The position numbers and the translations under genes were made by a program. From assembly GCA_031262135.1 (NCBI GenBank), contig JAISIG010000012.1:1-5247 (forward strand): a stretch of 5,247 bases of DNA. The letters run 5' to 3'. Origin of the DNA: Endomicrobium sp. (lineage in GTDB: Bacteria > Elusimicrobiota > Endomicrobiia > Endomicrobiales > Endomicrobiaceae). Below the pieces are notes generated by a model. The model was not told the DNA's origin, did not search any database, and saw only the letters and a list, made by a program, of their open reading frames with translations. Shown one piece after another: positions 1-5,247 of this stretch (position 1 is its first letter; each line of letters starts with the position of its first letter).

Positions 1-471
1 TTCTAATGTCACAATTTTCGTAGTATTTGAAATAGAATCACCCTTTACTCCATTTTCAGATTCACGTACTTTTAAATTAACTACTATTGGTAATTCAATA
101 GATACAAGCTTGTCATTTAGATACTTAGCTTCTAATATACTACCTTCTTTAATGAAGTTAACAGCTTTTCCTAGTAATATCACAGGAATAATAACTTGTT
201 CATATGTAGTTAAATCTAAGAAGTTGTATTGATTATTTTTATCTTTATATATATATTGTTTCTTTTGACTTGTTATGTTGAATAATTTAAATCTTTCACC
301 AGACTTAAAGGTTCTGTCTATAAAACTTTTATTAATAAAATGTTGAAGTTTTACACGTATTACTGATCCACCTTTGCCAGGTTTATGATTTTGAAACCAT
401 ATAACTGTATAAGGATGTTTATTTACTTCAATTGTTATTCCAAGTTTAAAATTTGTTGTTGATATATTCAT
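1..471 (-). CDS. efp: Elongation factor P, 3' end cut off by the window edge
   Basis: EF-P binds next to the P-site tRNA and relieves ribosomes stalled at consecutive prolines. Reading the minus strand from ATG 471-469 gives 157 open codons with no stop before the window edge. The family is usually about 185-190 residues, so roughly 30 C-terminal residues are missing. The N-terminus MNISTTNFKLGITIE matches the family. The domain I loop HKPGKGGS (residues 29-36) carries Lys33, the position that is post-translationally modified in lysine-type EF-Ps; no modification enzyme is in view. Other family stretches are VIRVKL (37-42), TFKSGE (54-59), YIYKD (about 72-76), LTTYEQV and the domain III stretch GVKGDS (about 142-147). 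The start matches family N-termini, yet no Shine-Dalgarno sequence precedes it. It is transcribed divergently from the cold-shock gene. Identification is firm. Confidence 0.95.
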   Translation of the reverse strand, partial: MNISTTNFKLGITIEVNKHPYTVIWFQNHKPGKGGSVIRVKLQHFINKSFIDRTFKSGERFKLFNITSQKKQYIYKDKNNQYNFLDLTTYEQVIIPVILLGKAVNFIKEGSILEAKYLNDKLVSIELPIVVNLKVRESENGVKGDSISNTTKIVTLE

Positions 472-485
472 AAAGTAATAAAAGT

Positions 486-515
486 ATTGTATCTAAAATA
501 TGTGGTTTATGTCAA
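486..515 (-). promoter_or_regulatory. Sigma70-type promoter for efp
   Basis: On the minus strand a perfect -35 TTGACA (plus positions 510-515) is followed by an 18-bp spacer and a -10 TACAAT (486-491, five of six consensus bases). Transcription would start near 479, leaving only about 8 nt before the efp ATG. A weaker upstream alternative is TTGTCA (539-544), a 16-bp spacer and TATTAT (517-522). That one would give a leader of about 38 nt, still without a Shine-Dalgarno site. Chance matches are easy in such A/T-rich DNA, but the perfect -35 with acceptable spacing supports the first call. Confidence 0.65.
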
Positions 516-537
516 AATAATACAATATTTAAAATTA

Positions 538-567
538 TTGACAACAAAATAATTTATTTGTTATTAT
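538..567 (+). promoter_or_regulatory. Sigma70-type promoter for the cold-shock gene
   Basis: A perfect -35 TTGACA at 538-543, an 18-bp spacer and a -10 TATTAT at 562-567 (five of six consensus) sit upstream of the cold-shock gene. The predicted start is near 574, giving a leader of about 74 nt. The -35 box mirrors the efp -35 box, the two being 22 bp apart. This promoter should be strong, as expected for an abundant cold-shock protein. Confidence 0.65.
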
Positions 568-577
568 ACCAATATAA

Positions 578-599
578 AACCATATTTATTTATATGGTT
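578..599 (+). promoter_or_regulatory. Hairpin at the 5' end of the cold-shock mRNA leader
   Basis: AACCATAT (578-585) and ATATGGTT (592-599) form a perfect 8-bp inverted repeat around a 6-nt loop. If transcription starts near 574, the stem begins within a few nucleotides of the mRNA 5' end. Such terminal stem-loops are known to protect some mRNAs from 5'-end-dependent decay, and structured leaders are typical of cold-shock genes. That role is inferred here; only the inverted repeat is seen. Confidence 0.5.
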
Positions 600-604
600 A
601 ATTG

Positions 605-641
605 GACTTCGCTAATGCGAATAATAAAAAAACAAGGAGTT
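605..641 (+). promoter_or_regulatory. Cold-shock leader: small hairpin that overlaps a possible Shine-Dalgarno-masking pairing
   Basis: TTCGC (608-612) and GCGAA (617-621) form a perfect 5-bp stem with loop TAAT. The Shine-Dalgarno site AAGGAG lies at 634-639, 8 nt before the ATG. GACTTC (605-610) can pair with GGAGTT (636-641) over six positions, two of them G-U wobbles, and would cover the ribosome site. The two pairings share 608-610 and exclude each other, so a two-state leader is possible. The base complementarity is visible; switching is inference. Confidence 0.35.
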
Positions 642-647
642 GTAGTA

Positions 648-851
648 ATGGCACAAGGAAAAGTAAAGTGGTTTAATGATCAGAAGGGGTACGGTTTTAT
701 TTCTAATGATGATGGATCTGGAGATGTTTTTGCACACTACTCAGCTATTCAATCTGAAGGATTTAAATCGTTAGCAGAAGGTGATAGTGTTGAGTTTGAA
801 GTTGTTAACTCAGATAAAGGGCCAAAAGCAGTAAATATAAAAAAAATCTAG
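648..851 (+). CDS. csp: Cold-shock-domain protein (CspA family), 67 residues
   Basis: This is a single-domain OB-fold protein that binds single-stranded RNA and DNA and melts mRNA secondary structure in the cytoplasm. The 67-residue length is standard for the family. The whole protein is one cold-shock domain: the start [13 protein letters not shown]1 KGYGFIS (13-19), RNP2 VFAHYSAI (27-34), and the closing strand [10 protein letters not shown] (58-67). Trp8, Phe9, Phe17, Phe28, His30 and Tyr31 would form the aromatic nucleic-acid-binding face. An in-frame ATG at 558 would add 30 residues, but that stretch has no family similarity and would overlap the promoter. ATG 648 has AAGGAG 8 nt upstream and fits family N-termini. 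The gene is monocistronic, with its own promoter and a hairpin after the stop. Which csp paralogue it is, and whether it is cold-induced, cannot be decided from sequence. Confidence 0.96.
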   Translation: MAQGKVKWFNDQKGYGFISNDDGSGDVFAHYSAIQSEGFKSLAEGDSVEFEVVNSDKGPKAVNIKKI

Positions 852-890
852 CTATGAATCCAAAAATTTAAATTCTGTAGAAAAACCTTT

Positions 891-940
891 AACCTCGAAG
901 ATTTTTATTTATTTTTTTTGAATATGCTTCGAGGTTTTCC
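891..940 (+). terminator. Intrinsic-terminator-like hairpin after the cold-shock gene
   Basis: AACCTCGAAG (891-900) and CTTCGAGGTT (927-936) form a perfect 10-bp stem, followed by a short T-run (935-938, then CC and TT). The position, 40 nt after the csp stop and before purD, suits transcription termination. It is atypical: the loop is 26 nt long and very U-rich, with eight consecutive T at 912-919, and the tail is short. Termination may be partial, which would let some csp transcripts read into the purD operon. Confidence 0.6.
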
Positions 941-947
941 TTATAAA
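918..947 (+). promoter_or_regulatory. Candidate promoter for the purD operon
   Basis: TTGAAT (918-923, four of six) and TATAAA (942-947, five of six) are separated by 18 bp. A start near 954 would leave a 20-nt leader containing the weak Shine-Dalgarno AGGAT (960-964). The -35 box falls inside the loop of the preceding terminator hairpin. This is the best candidate in the 122-bp gap, but it is weak and A/T-rich DNA gives such matches by chance. I found no recognisable PurR box, PyrR-binding leader or purine riboswitch here. Confidence 0.3.
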
Positions 948-973
948 AAAAATATTATTAGGATTAAAAAAGT

Positions 974-2263
974 ATGAATGTACTAGTTATTGGATCTGGA
1001 GGAAGAGAACACGCAATATGTTCTCAATTCAGTAAAAGTTGTAAAGTTAAAGATATTTTTTGTATACCAGGTAACAGTGGAATATCCAAGATTGCAAAAA
1101 TAGTCAATATTCCAATTGATAATTTTGAACTAATTGTCGAATTTGTTAAAAGAAATAAAATAGATATAACTTTTGTTGGCCAAGAAGTCCCTTTAGCATT
1201 AGGAATCGTTGATTATTTTAAATCACATGGACTACAAATATTAGGGCCTTCTATGAAAGCAGCTATGCTTGAATCCAGCAAAACATATGCAAAGTTATTT
1301 ATGAATAAATATAATATCCCTACAGCTCAATATAAAAGCTTTCTTGATATGAATGAAGCAATTAATTTTTTAAGTAGTTATCCTATAAACAAAAAAATTG
1401 TAATTAAAGCTGATGGTTTAGCATCTGGGAAAGGTGTATATGTATGTGATGATACTAAACAAGGAAAAGATATTATAATACAAATGATGTCTAAAAACCT
1501 TTTTGGAAATGCAGGTAAAAAATTAATTGTAGAAGAATATATAGAAGGACAAGAATTTTCATATTTAGTATTTATAGATGGAACATCATATTCAGTAATG
1601 CCTGTAGCTAAAGATCATAAAAAACTTAATGATAACGATAAAGGGCTTAATACTGGAGGGATGGGGAGTTTTGCTCCAATACCATTAAGTCTATTATCTA
1701 ATAACTTAGATGAATTAATAAAAAAAACAATTATTCAAAAAACTGTTGAGGGAATACTTAACGAAAAATTATATTATAAGGGAATATTATACATAGGGAT
1801 TATTGTAGATAATAACAATATTCCATATGTTTTAGAATATAATTGTAGATTTGGAGATCCAGAAACACAAGTTCTTTTACCTTTGTTAAATACTGATTTG
1901 TTAGATATATCTATTTCTATTTTAAATGGAAATTTATCAACATTAAATATTTCATGGAAAAACAAATATGCTGTTTGTGTAATCCTTGCATCTGGTGGAT
2001 ATCCTGAAAGATTTGTTAAAAGAATGCAAATTACAGGGCTAGATAGGATCAACGACAAAGATATATATATATTCCATTCAGGCACTGAATTGATAAATGG
2101 AAAATTTTTTACAGTTGGTGGTAGAGTTTTAGGCGTTACATCAATAGCAAATACTTTGCATGACTCAGCAATAAAAGCATACAATAATATTCATAAAATA
2201 TATTTTAAGAATATGCATTATAGACATGATATTGGTTTACATGCAGGAATACAAAAGGACTAA
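974..2263 (+). CDS. purD: Phosphoribosylamine-glycine ligase (GAR synthetase)
   Basis: PurD catalyses the second step of de novo purine synthesis: 5-phosphoribosylamine + glycine + ATP gives glycinamide ribonucleotide + ADP + phosphate, in the cytosol. The 429 residues are full length for the bacterial enzyme. The N-terminal domain opens with VIGSGGREHAI (5-15). GPS (91-93) precedes the ATP-grasp region, which shows VIKADGLASGKGV (143-155), VEEYIEGQE (186-194), DHKKLNDNDKGLNTGGMG (214-231) and the metal and phosphate-binding stretch LEYNCRFGDPETQ (287-299). The C-terminal domain carries ILASGGYP (337-344) and ends in the usual YRHDIG (416-421). The usual GPE-PL segment reads GQEVPL (69-74), a mild substitution. 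ATG 974 has a weak AGGAT 9 nt upstream and gives the canonical N-terminus. It is first in the operon, and purE follows after 2 nt. No frameshift or missing motif is seen. Confidence 0.97.
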   Translation: MNVLVIGSGGREHAICSQFSKSCKVKDIFCIPGNSGISKIAKIVNIPIDNFELIVEFVKRNKIDITFVGQEVPLALGIVDYFKSHGLQILGPSMKAAMLESSKTYAKLFMNKYNIPTAQYKSFLDMNEAINFLSSYPINKKIVIKADGLASGKGVYVCDDTKQGKDIIIQMMSKNLFGNAGKKLIVEEYIEGQEFSYLVFIDGTSYSVMPVAKDHKKLNDNDKGLNTGGMGSFAPIPLSLLSNNLDELIKKTIIQKTVEGILNEKLYYKGILYIGIIVDNNNIPYVLEYNCRFGDPETQVLLPLLNTDLLDISISILNGNLSTLNISWKNKYAVCVILASGGYPERFVKRMQITGLDRINDKDIYIFHSGTELINGKFFTVGGRVLGVTSIANTLHDSAIKAYNNIHKIYFKNMHYRHDIGLHAGIQKD

Positions 2264-2265
2264 TA

Positions 2266-2790
2266 ATGAATAAATCTTTAGACGTTGCAATAATTATAGG
2301 TTCAAAATCTGATTTACCAATAATTAATGAAACCATAAAAATATTAGATGATTTCCATATTAAATATAGTTTAAATATTGCTTCTGCTCATAGAACTCAT
2401 GATTATTTAATAAAATGCATAAGAGATGCTGAAACTCTTGGAGTCAATGTTTTCATAGCAGCCGCTGGTATGGCTGCAGCATTGCCTGGATTTATTGCTT
2501 CTATGACACTTCTTCCAGTAATAGGGATTCCTATTGCTAATGTTAATTGTGCAGGCTTGGACTCTCTATTATCTATATCTCAAATGCCTAAGGGTGTACC
2601 AGTTGCAACTGTTAGTTTTGATAAAACAGGAGCTGTCAATGCAGCTATTTTTGCAGTACAAATTTTAAGTATTAAATGTGATAATAATACTTTTTGTAAT
2701 AGTAAAAGAATAAGAGAACAGCTCAAACAATATAAAAATGAAATGGAGAATAATATTATACAAGATAATTTGAATATTATAAAAAGTTAA
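2266..2790 (+). CDS. purE: N5-carboxyaminoimidazole ribonucleotide mutase (PurE, class I-like)
   Basis: Class I PurE converts N5-CAIR, made by PurK, to CAIR in de novo purine synthesis and usually forms an octamer. The 174 residues are slightly long for the family; the extra length is a polar, Lys/Asn-rich tail after about residue 140. The core motifs are GSKSD (12-16), SAHRT (40-44), GMAAALPG (about 67-74) and LDSLLSISQMPKGVPVAT (about 98-115). Ser13, Asp16, His42 and Arg43 match Ser16, Asp19, His45 and Arg46 of the E. coli enzyme. The GMAAALPG form replaces the GGAAHLPG seen in E. coli and Bacillus but is familiar in other bacteria and archaea. The start has AAGGA at 2255-2259, 6 nt upstream, lying within the end of purD, so the two genes are probably translationally coupled. 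purK is not adjacent, and whether the enzyme uses N5-CAIR or AIR+CO2 directly is not settled here. Confidence 0.96.
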   Translation: MNKSLDVAIIIGSKSDLPIINETIKILDDFHIKYSLNIASAHRTHDYLIKCIRDAETLGVNVFIAAAGMAAALPGFIASMTLLPVIGIPIANVNCAGLDSLLSISQMPKGVPVATVSFDKTGAVNAAIFAVQILSIKCDNNTFCNSKRIREQLKQYKNEMENNIIQDNLNIIKS

Positions 2791-2793
2791 AAA

Positions 2794-3771
2794 ATGGGAA
2801 GTAAAAATATAAATGAGTTATTAAATATAGATAAAATATATAATGGATGTTTTCCTTGCAAAGATTTATTAGGACTGGAATTATTAGATAAAAGGACTTT
2901 GCAAACAATATTAAGAGTAGCTGCTTATTTTAAGCAGGCTCTTGTCAAGCCTAATCATAAATCGTCAATTTTAGATGGAAAAACATTAATTACATTATTT
3001 TATGAACCTTCTACAAGAACCCGTATTTCGTTTGAATTAGCAGCAAAAAAATTATCCGCAGATGTTATCAATATAGCTATTAATACATCTAGTATTACAA
3101 AAGGTGAAAATTTAATAGATACAGGAAAAACATTAGAAGCTATGAAAGCTGATTATATAATACTTAGACATTATTTTTCTGGAGCTCCTAACATACTAGC
3201 TAAATATCTTACAACATCTATAATTAATGCTGGGGATGGTGAACATGAACATCCAACACAAGGATTATTAGATTTATATACTATATATGAGTATAAAAAA
3301 GACTTTAGTAATTTAAAAGTATTATTAGTAGGAGATATTTTACATTCTAGGGTAGCTAAATCAAACATATGGGCGTTAACTAAAATGGGTGCACAGGTAT
3401 CTGTTGTTGGCCCACCTACTTTGGTTCCTTGTTATATCAAAAATTTAGGAGTAAAAGTATACTACAATTTTGATGAGGCTATAATACAAGCTGATGTGAT
3501 TAACATGTTGAGGATACAATTTGAACGGCAACAAGAAAATTTTTTCCCATCAATACGTGAATATGTTAAATTATATCAACTCACTAAACAAAGATTATTA
3601 TTAGCAAATCCTAATGTTTTAGTGATGCATCCAGGGCCTATGAATAGAGGGATAGAAATATCCTCAGATGTCATAGAAGAATATCATAATACTGTAGTTA
3701 ATAAGCAGGTAACTAATGGCATAGCGATTAGAATGGCTATTTTATATCTCTTAAATAAGAGGAGATGTTAG
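2794..3771 (+). CDS. pyrB: Aspartate carbamoyltransferase, catalytic subunit
   Basis: This enzyme makes N-carbamoyl-L-aspartate from carbamoyl phosphate and aspartate, the first committed step of pyrimidine synthesis. The 325 residues show the carbamoyl-phosphate site FYEPSTRTRISFE (69-81, with STRT at 73-76), Lys103 in SSITKGEN, Arg125-His126, and GDGEHEHPTQG (147-157, with His153 and Gln156). The aspartate domain shows LVGDILHSRVAKSN (178-191, Arg186), LRIQFERQ (239-246, Arg240) and HPGPMNRG (279-286). LRIQFERQ separates it from ornithine carbamoyltransferase. About 22 residues, including a Cys-X2-Cys pair (19, 22), precede the conserved DLLGLELL start, a modest extension. There is no Shine-Dalgarno site before ATG 2794; it lies one codon after the purE stop and in the same frame, so initiation probably depends on coupling. 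No pyrI gene follows, and pyrC is next, as in organisms with unregulated or PyrC-associated enzyme. Confidence 0.97.
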   Translation: MGSKNINELLNIDKIYNGCFPCKDLLGLELLDKRTLQTILRVAAYFKQALVKPNHKSSILDGKTLITLFYEPSTRTRISFELAAKKLSADVINIAINTSSITKGENLIDTGKTLEAMKADYIILRHYFSGAPNILAKYLTTSIINAGDGEHEHPTQGLLDLYTIYEYKKDFSNLKVLLVGDILHSRVAKSNIWALTKMGAQVSVVGPPTLVPCYIKNLGVKVYYNFDEAIIQADVINMLRIQFERQQENFFPSIREYVKLYQLTKQRLLLANPNVLVMHPGPMNRGIEISSDVIEEYHNTVVNKQVTNGIAIRMAILYLLNKRRC

Positions 3772-3789
3772 TTTATAATAAATAAAGAT

Positions 3790-5061
3790 ATGCAGATTTA
3801 TATTAAAAACATAAGAGTTATTGATCCAATACAAAATAAAGATAATATAGAAAATATTTTTATTAAAAATGATTATATTGTTTCAAGATTTACAATGAAT
3901 AATAATGTACAAGTCATTGATGGGACAGATAAAATTGCTATACCTGGATTGATAGATATACATTCTCATTTAAGAACCCCAGGAGAGGAAACAAAAGAAA
4001 CTATTCATAGTGGAACTAAATCTGCTGCAGCAGGAGGTATTACAACTGTATTGTGTATGCCAAATACAAATCCTGTTATAGATAATGTTCAAACTGTTAA
4101 GTTCATTCTTACAAAAGTTAAAAATGAAGGAATCATCAATGTACTTCCTGTTGGATGTGCTACGCAAGGAAGCGCTGGAAATGTAGTAGCAGAAATAGGA
4201 CATTTAAAAGACGCAGGAGTGATTGCAATTAGTGACGATGGTCTTCCAATTACGAATACAAGGGTTATGCGTTGTGTTTTAGAATATACAAAAATGTTTA
4301 ATATCCCTTTAATTACACATAGCGAAGATTTGGAATTAAGTAAATACGGCGTAATGAATGAAGGACTTAACTCAACTATTTTAGGATTAAAAGGAATTCC
4401 AAATCAAGCTGAAGACATTATGGTAAGTAGAGACATTATGTTAGCAGAATTGACTGGAGCCCATTTACATATTGCACATGTGTCTACAGCAGGATCTGTA
4501 AATTTAATCAGACAAGCTAAAAAAAAAGGGATTTATATTACAGCAGAAACATGTCCACATTATTTTACTTTAACTGATGATGCTGTAAAATGTTTTAATA
4601 CCAATGCAAAAGTAAACCCTCCATTAAGAACCAAGGCTGATATTGATGCAATTAAACATGGTTTGGCTGATGGAACCATAGATTGTATATGTACTGATCA
4701 TGCACCTCACACTATAGATGACAAAAATAAAGAATTTGAGATTGCTCCATTTGGAATTATAGGTTTTGAAACTGTATTAAATTTAGTTCTTGAAGAACTG
4801 GTTGATAAAGGAATTTTAAGTTTATCTCAAGCTATTGCTAAAATGACATGTAATCCAGCTAAAATTTTCCATTTAACAAAAAGAGGATCATTAACGGTAG
4901 GAAATAAAGCAGATATTACAATAATAAATCCGAAATTATTATATACATTTAATAAACGTGATATACATTCAAAAAGTAAAAACTCTCCATTCATAGGAAG
5001 AAAATTTAAAGGAAAGGTTGTTATGACTATAGTATCTGGGAATATAGTACACAATATATAA
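3790..5061 (+). CDS. pyrC: Dihydroorotase, type I (PyrC)
   Basis: PyrC cyclises N-carbamoyl-aspartate to dihydroorotate through a zinc-dependent amidohydrolase reaction in the cytosol. The 423 residues match the long type I (Bacillus/Aquifex-like) enzymes rather than the shorter E. coli type. The N-terminal beta domain is followed by the barrel motif IDIHSHLRTPG (55-65) with metal ligands His58 and His60, then MPNTNPVIDN (90-99). SDDG (148-151) supplies the Asp150 ligand used in type I enzymes in place of carboxylated lysine. Next come THSED (176-180, His177), HIAHVS (227-232, His230), TAETCPHY (251-258), and TDHAPH (302-307) with catalytic Asp303. Spacing of these residues matches the Bacillus anthracis enzyme offset by one. 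All ligands are present, so it should be active rather than a structural pseudo-dihydroorotase. It starts 18 nt after pyrB, in the same frame, without a convincing Shine-Dalgarno site. Confidence 0.97.
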   Translation: MQIYIKNIRVIDPIQNKDNIENIFIKNDYIVSRFTMNNNVQVIDGTDKIAIPGLIDIHSHLRTPGEETKETIHSGTKSAAAGGITTVLCMPNTNPVIDNVQTVKFILTKVKNEGIINVLPVGCATQGSAGNVVAEIGHLKDAGVIAISDDGLPITNTRVMRCVLEYTKMFNIPLITHSEDLELSKYGVMNEGLNSTILGLKGIPNQAEDIMVSRDIMLAELTGAHLHIAHVSTAGSVNLIRQAKKKGIYITAETCPHYFTLTDDAVKCFNTNAKVNPPLRTKADIDAIKHGLADGTIDCICTDHAPHTIDDKNKEFEIAPFGIIGFETVLNLVLEELVDKGILSLSQAIAKMTCNPAKIFHLTKRGSLTVGNKADITIINPKLLYTFNKRDIHSKSKNSPFIGRKFKGKVVMTIVSGNIVHNI

Positions 5062-5064
5062 TTT

Positions 5065-5247
5065 ATGCATAGTAAACAAAATAGATTTGATAACGCTTAT
5101 AATATAATTTCAAACGTTAATATTAAGAATGATTATTTTAAAATAAAGATACTAATAAATGATATTGTTCAATATTGTTCTCCAGGACAATTCTTTATGT
5201 TTAACATTCCAGGAAACTTTTTACGTAGGCCTTTTAGTATACATGAT
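5065..5247 (+). CDS. pyrK: Dihydroorotate dehydrogenase electron-transfer subunit (PyrK), 5' part only
   Basis: PyrK carries FAD and a [2Fe-2S] cluster and moves electrons from the FMN subunit PyrD (class 1B) to NAD+. Only the first 61 codons are present; the family is about 220-280 residues. Visible are the N-terminal beta strands of an FNR-like FAD domain, SPGQFFMF (39-46) and LRRPFSIHD (53-61). The RPFS is the flavin-binding Arg-x-Tyr/Phe-Ser motif, and the double Arg with SI is typical of PyrK. The cluster-binding cysteines and NAD site lie beyond the window. The gene follows pyrC by one codon, in frame, with no Shine-Dalgarno site. A different FNR-like reductase cannot be fully excluded from this fragment, but the pyr context makes PyrK by far the likeliest. 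pyrD would be expected downstream. Confidence 0.88.
   Translation, partial: MHSKQNRFDNAYNIISNVNIKNDYFKIKILINDIVQYCSPGQFFMFNIPGNFLRRPFSIHD

Noticed and set aside
558..647. In-frame upstream extension of the cold-shock gene from an ATG at 558, giving 97 residues
   Set aside because: The extra 30 residues do not resemble the family, begin inside the promoter, and ATG 648 has a good Shine-Dalgarno site.
1774..2184. 136-codon open frame on the minus strand within purD
   Set aside because: It lies opposite conserved ATP-grasp coding sequence, shows no recognisable domain, and is explained as an antisense shadow of purD.
3171..3368. 65-codon minus-strand open frame within pyrB
   Set aside because: Antisense shadow of conserved pyrB coding sequence, with no promoter or ribosome site seen.
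3758..3767. GAGGAG followed by ATG at the end of pyrB as the pyrC start
   Set aside because: That ATG (3765) is out of frame with pyrC. The purine run is over 20 nt from the pyrC ATG, too far for normal initiation.
3751..3779. Perfect TATAAT (3774-3779) between pyrB and pyrC as an internal promoter
   Set aside because: The -35 position (TTAAAT) matches only three of six bases, and such a -10 box is expected by chance in an A/T-rich gap.
3970..4203. 77-codon minus-strand open frame within pyrC, Cys/Ser-rich
   Set aside because: Its odd composition is the mirror of conserved pyrC codons; no independent coding evidence.
4827..5054. 75-codon minus-strand open frame at the pyrC 3' end, with hydrophobic stretches
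   Set aside because: The hydrophobicity follows from the complement of A/T-rich pyrC codons; no start signals or family match.
851..5061. No TGA among the five visible stop codons (TAG, TAA, TAA, TAG, TAA), hinting at a changed genetic code
   Set aside because: Five stops are too few, A/T-rich genomes prefer TAA, and tryptophans in these genes use TGG with no in-frame TGA needed.
5162..5180. Short tandem repeat ATATTGTTC within pyrK
   Set aside because: The two copies are in different codon phases of a normal coding stretch; it looks like coincidence.

Overview
The window is a short, strongly A/T-rich stretch of a bacterial chromosome (roughly 70% A+T, judged by eye). It holds seven protein-coding genes, of which the two at the edges are partial. 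All are ordinary housekeeping genes. The promoters are sigma70-like, there is no pyrI regulatory-subunit gene after pyrB, and a PyrK-type electron-transfer subunit follows pyrC. This points to a low-GC bacterium with a Firmicutes-style (class 1B) dihydroorotate dehydrogenase; the phylum cannot be fixed from this sequence. I see no mobile element, CRISPR array, tRNA, rRNA, or signature of a new defence or metabolic system.

Layout. Positions 1-471 (minus strand) encode elongation factor P, missing about its last 30 residues. Positions 472-647 are a compact divergent control region: one promoter reads left into efp and another reads right into a cold-shock gene. The cold-shock leader is about 75 nt and carries two small hairpins and a good Shine-Dalgarno site. 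Positions 648-851 encode a 67-residue cold-shock-domain protein. Positions 852-973 hold an intrinsic-terminator-like hairpin with an unusual U-rich loop and a candidate promoter for the next operon.

Positions 974-5247 are a tight plus-strand nucleotide-biosynthesis operon: purD, purE, pyrB, pyrC and the start of pyrK, with gaps of 2, 3, 18 and 3 nt. PurD and PurE catalyse two steps of de novo IMP synthesis. PyrB and PyrC catalyse the carbamoyl-aspartate and dihydroorotate steps of UMP synthesis, and PyrK would pass electrons from PyrD to NAD+. The operon therefore mixes purine and pyrimidine genes in one probable transcript.

The more interesting signals are small. They are the mirrored -35 boxes and the very short efp leader, possible alternative folds in the csp leader, and a candidate operon promoter whose -35 lies in the loop of the upstream terminator. 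In addition, purE, pyrB, pyrC and pyrK all lie in one reading frame, separated by single stop codons, and the last three lack Shine-Dalgarno sites.
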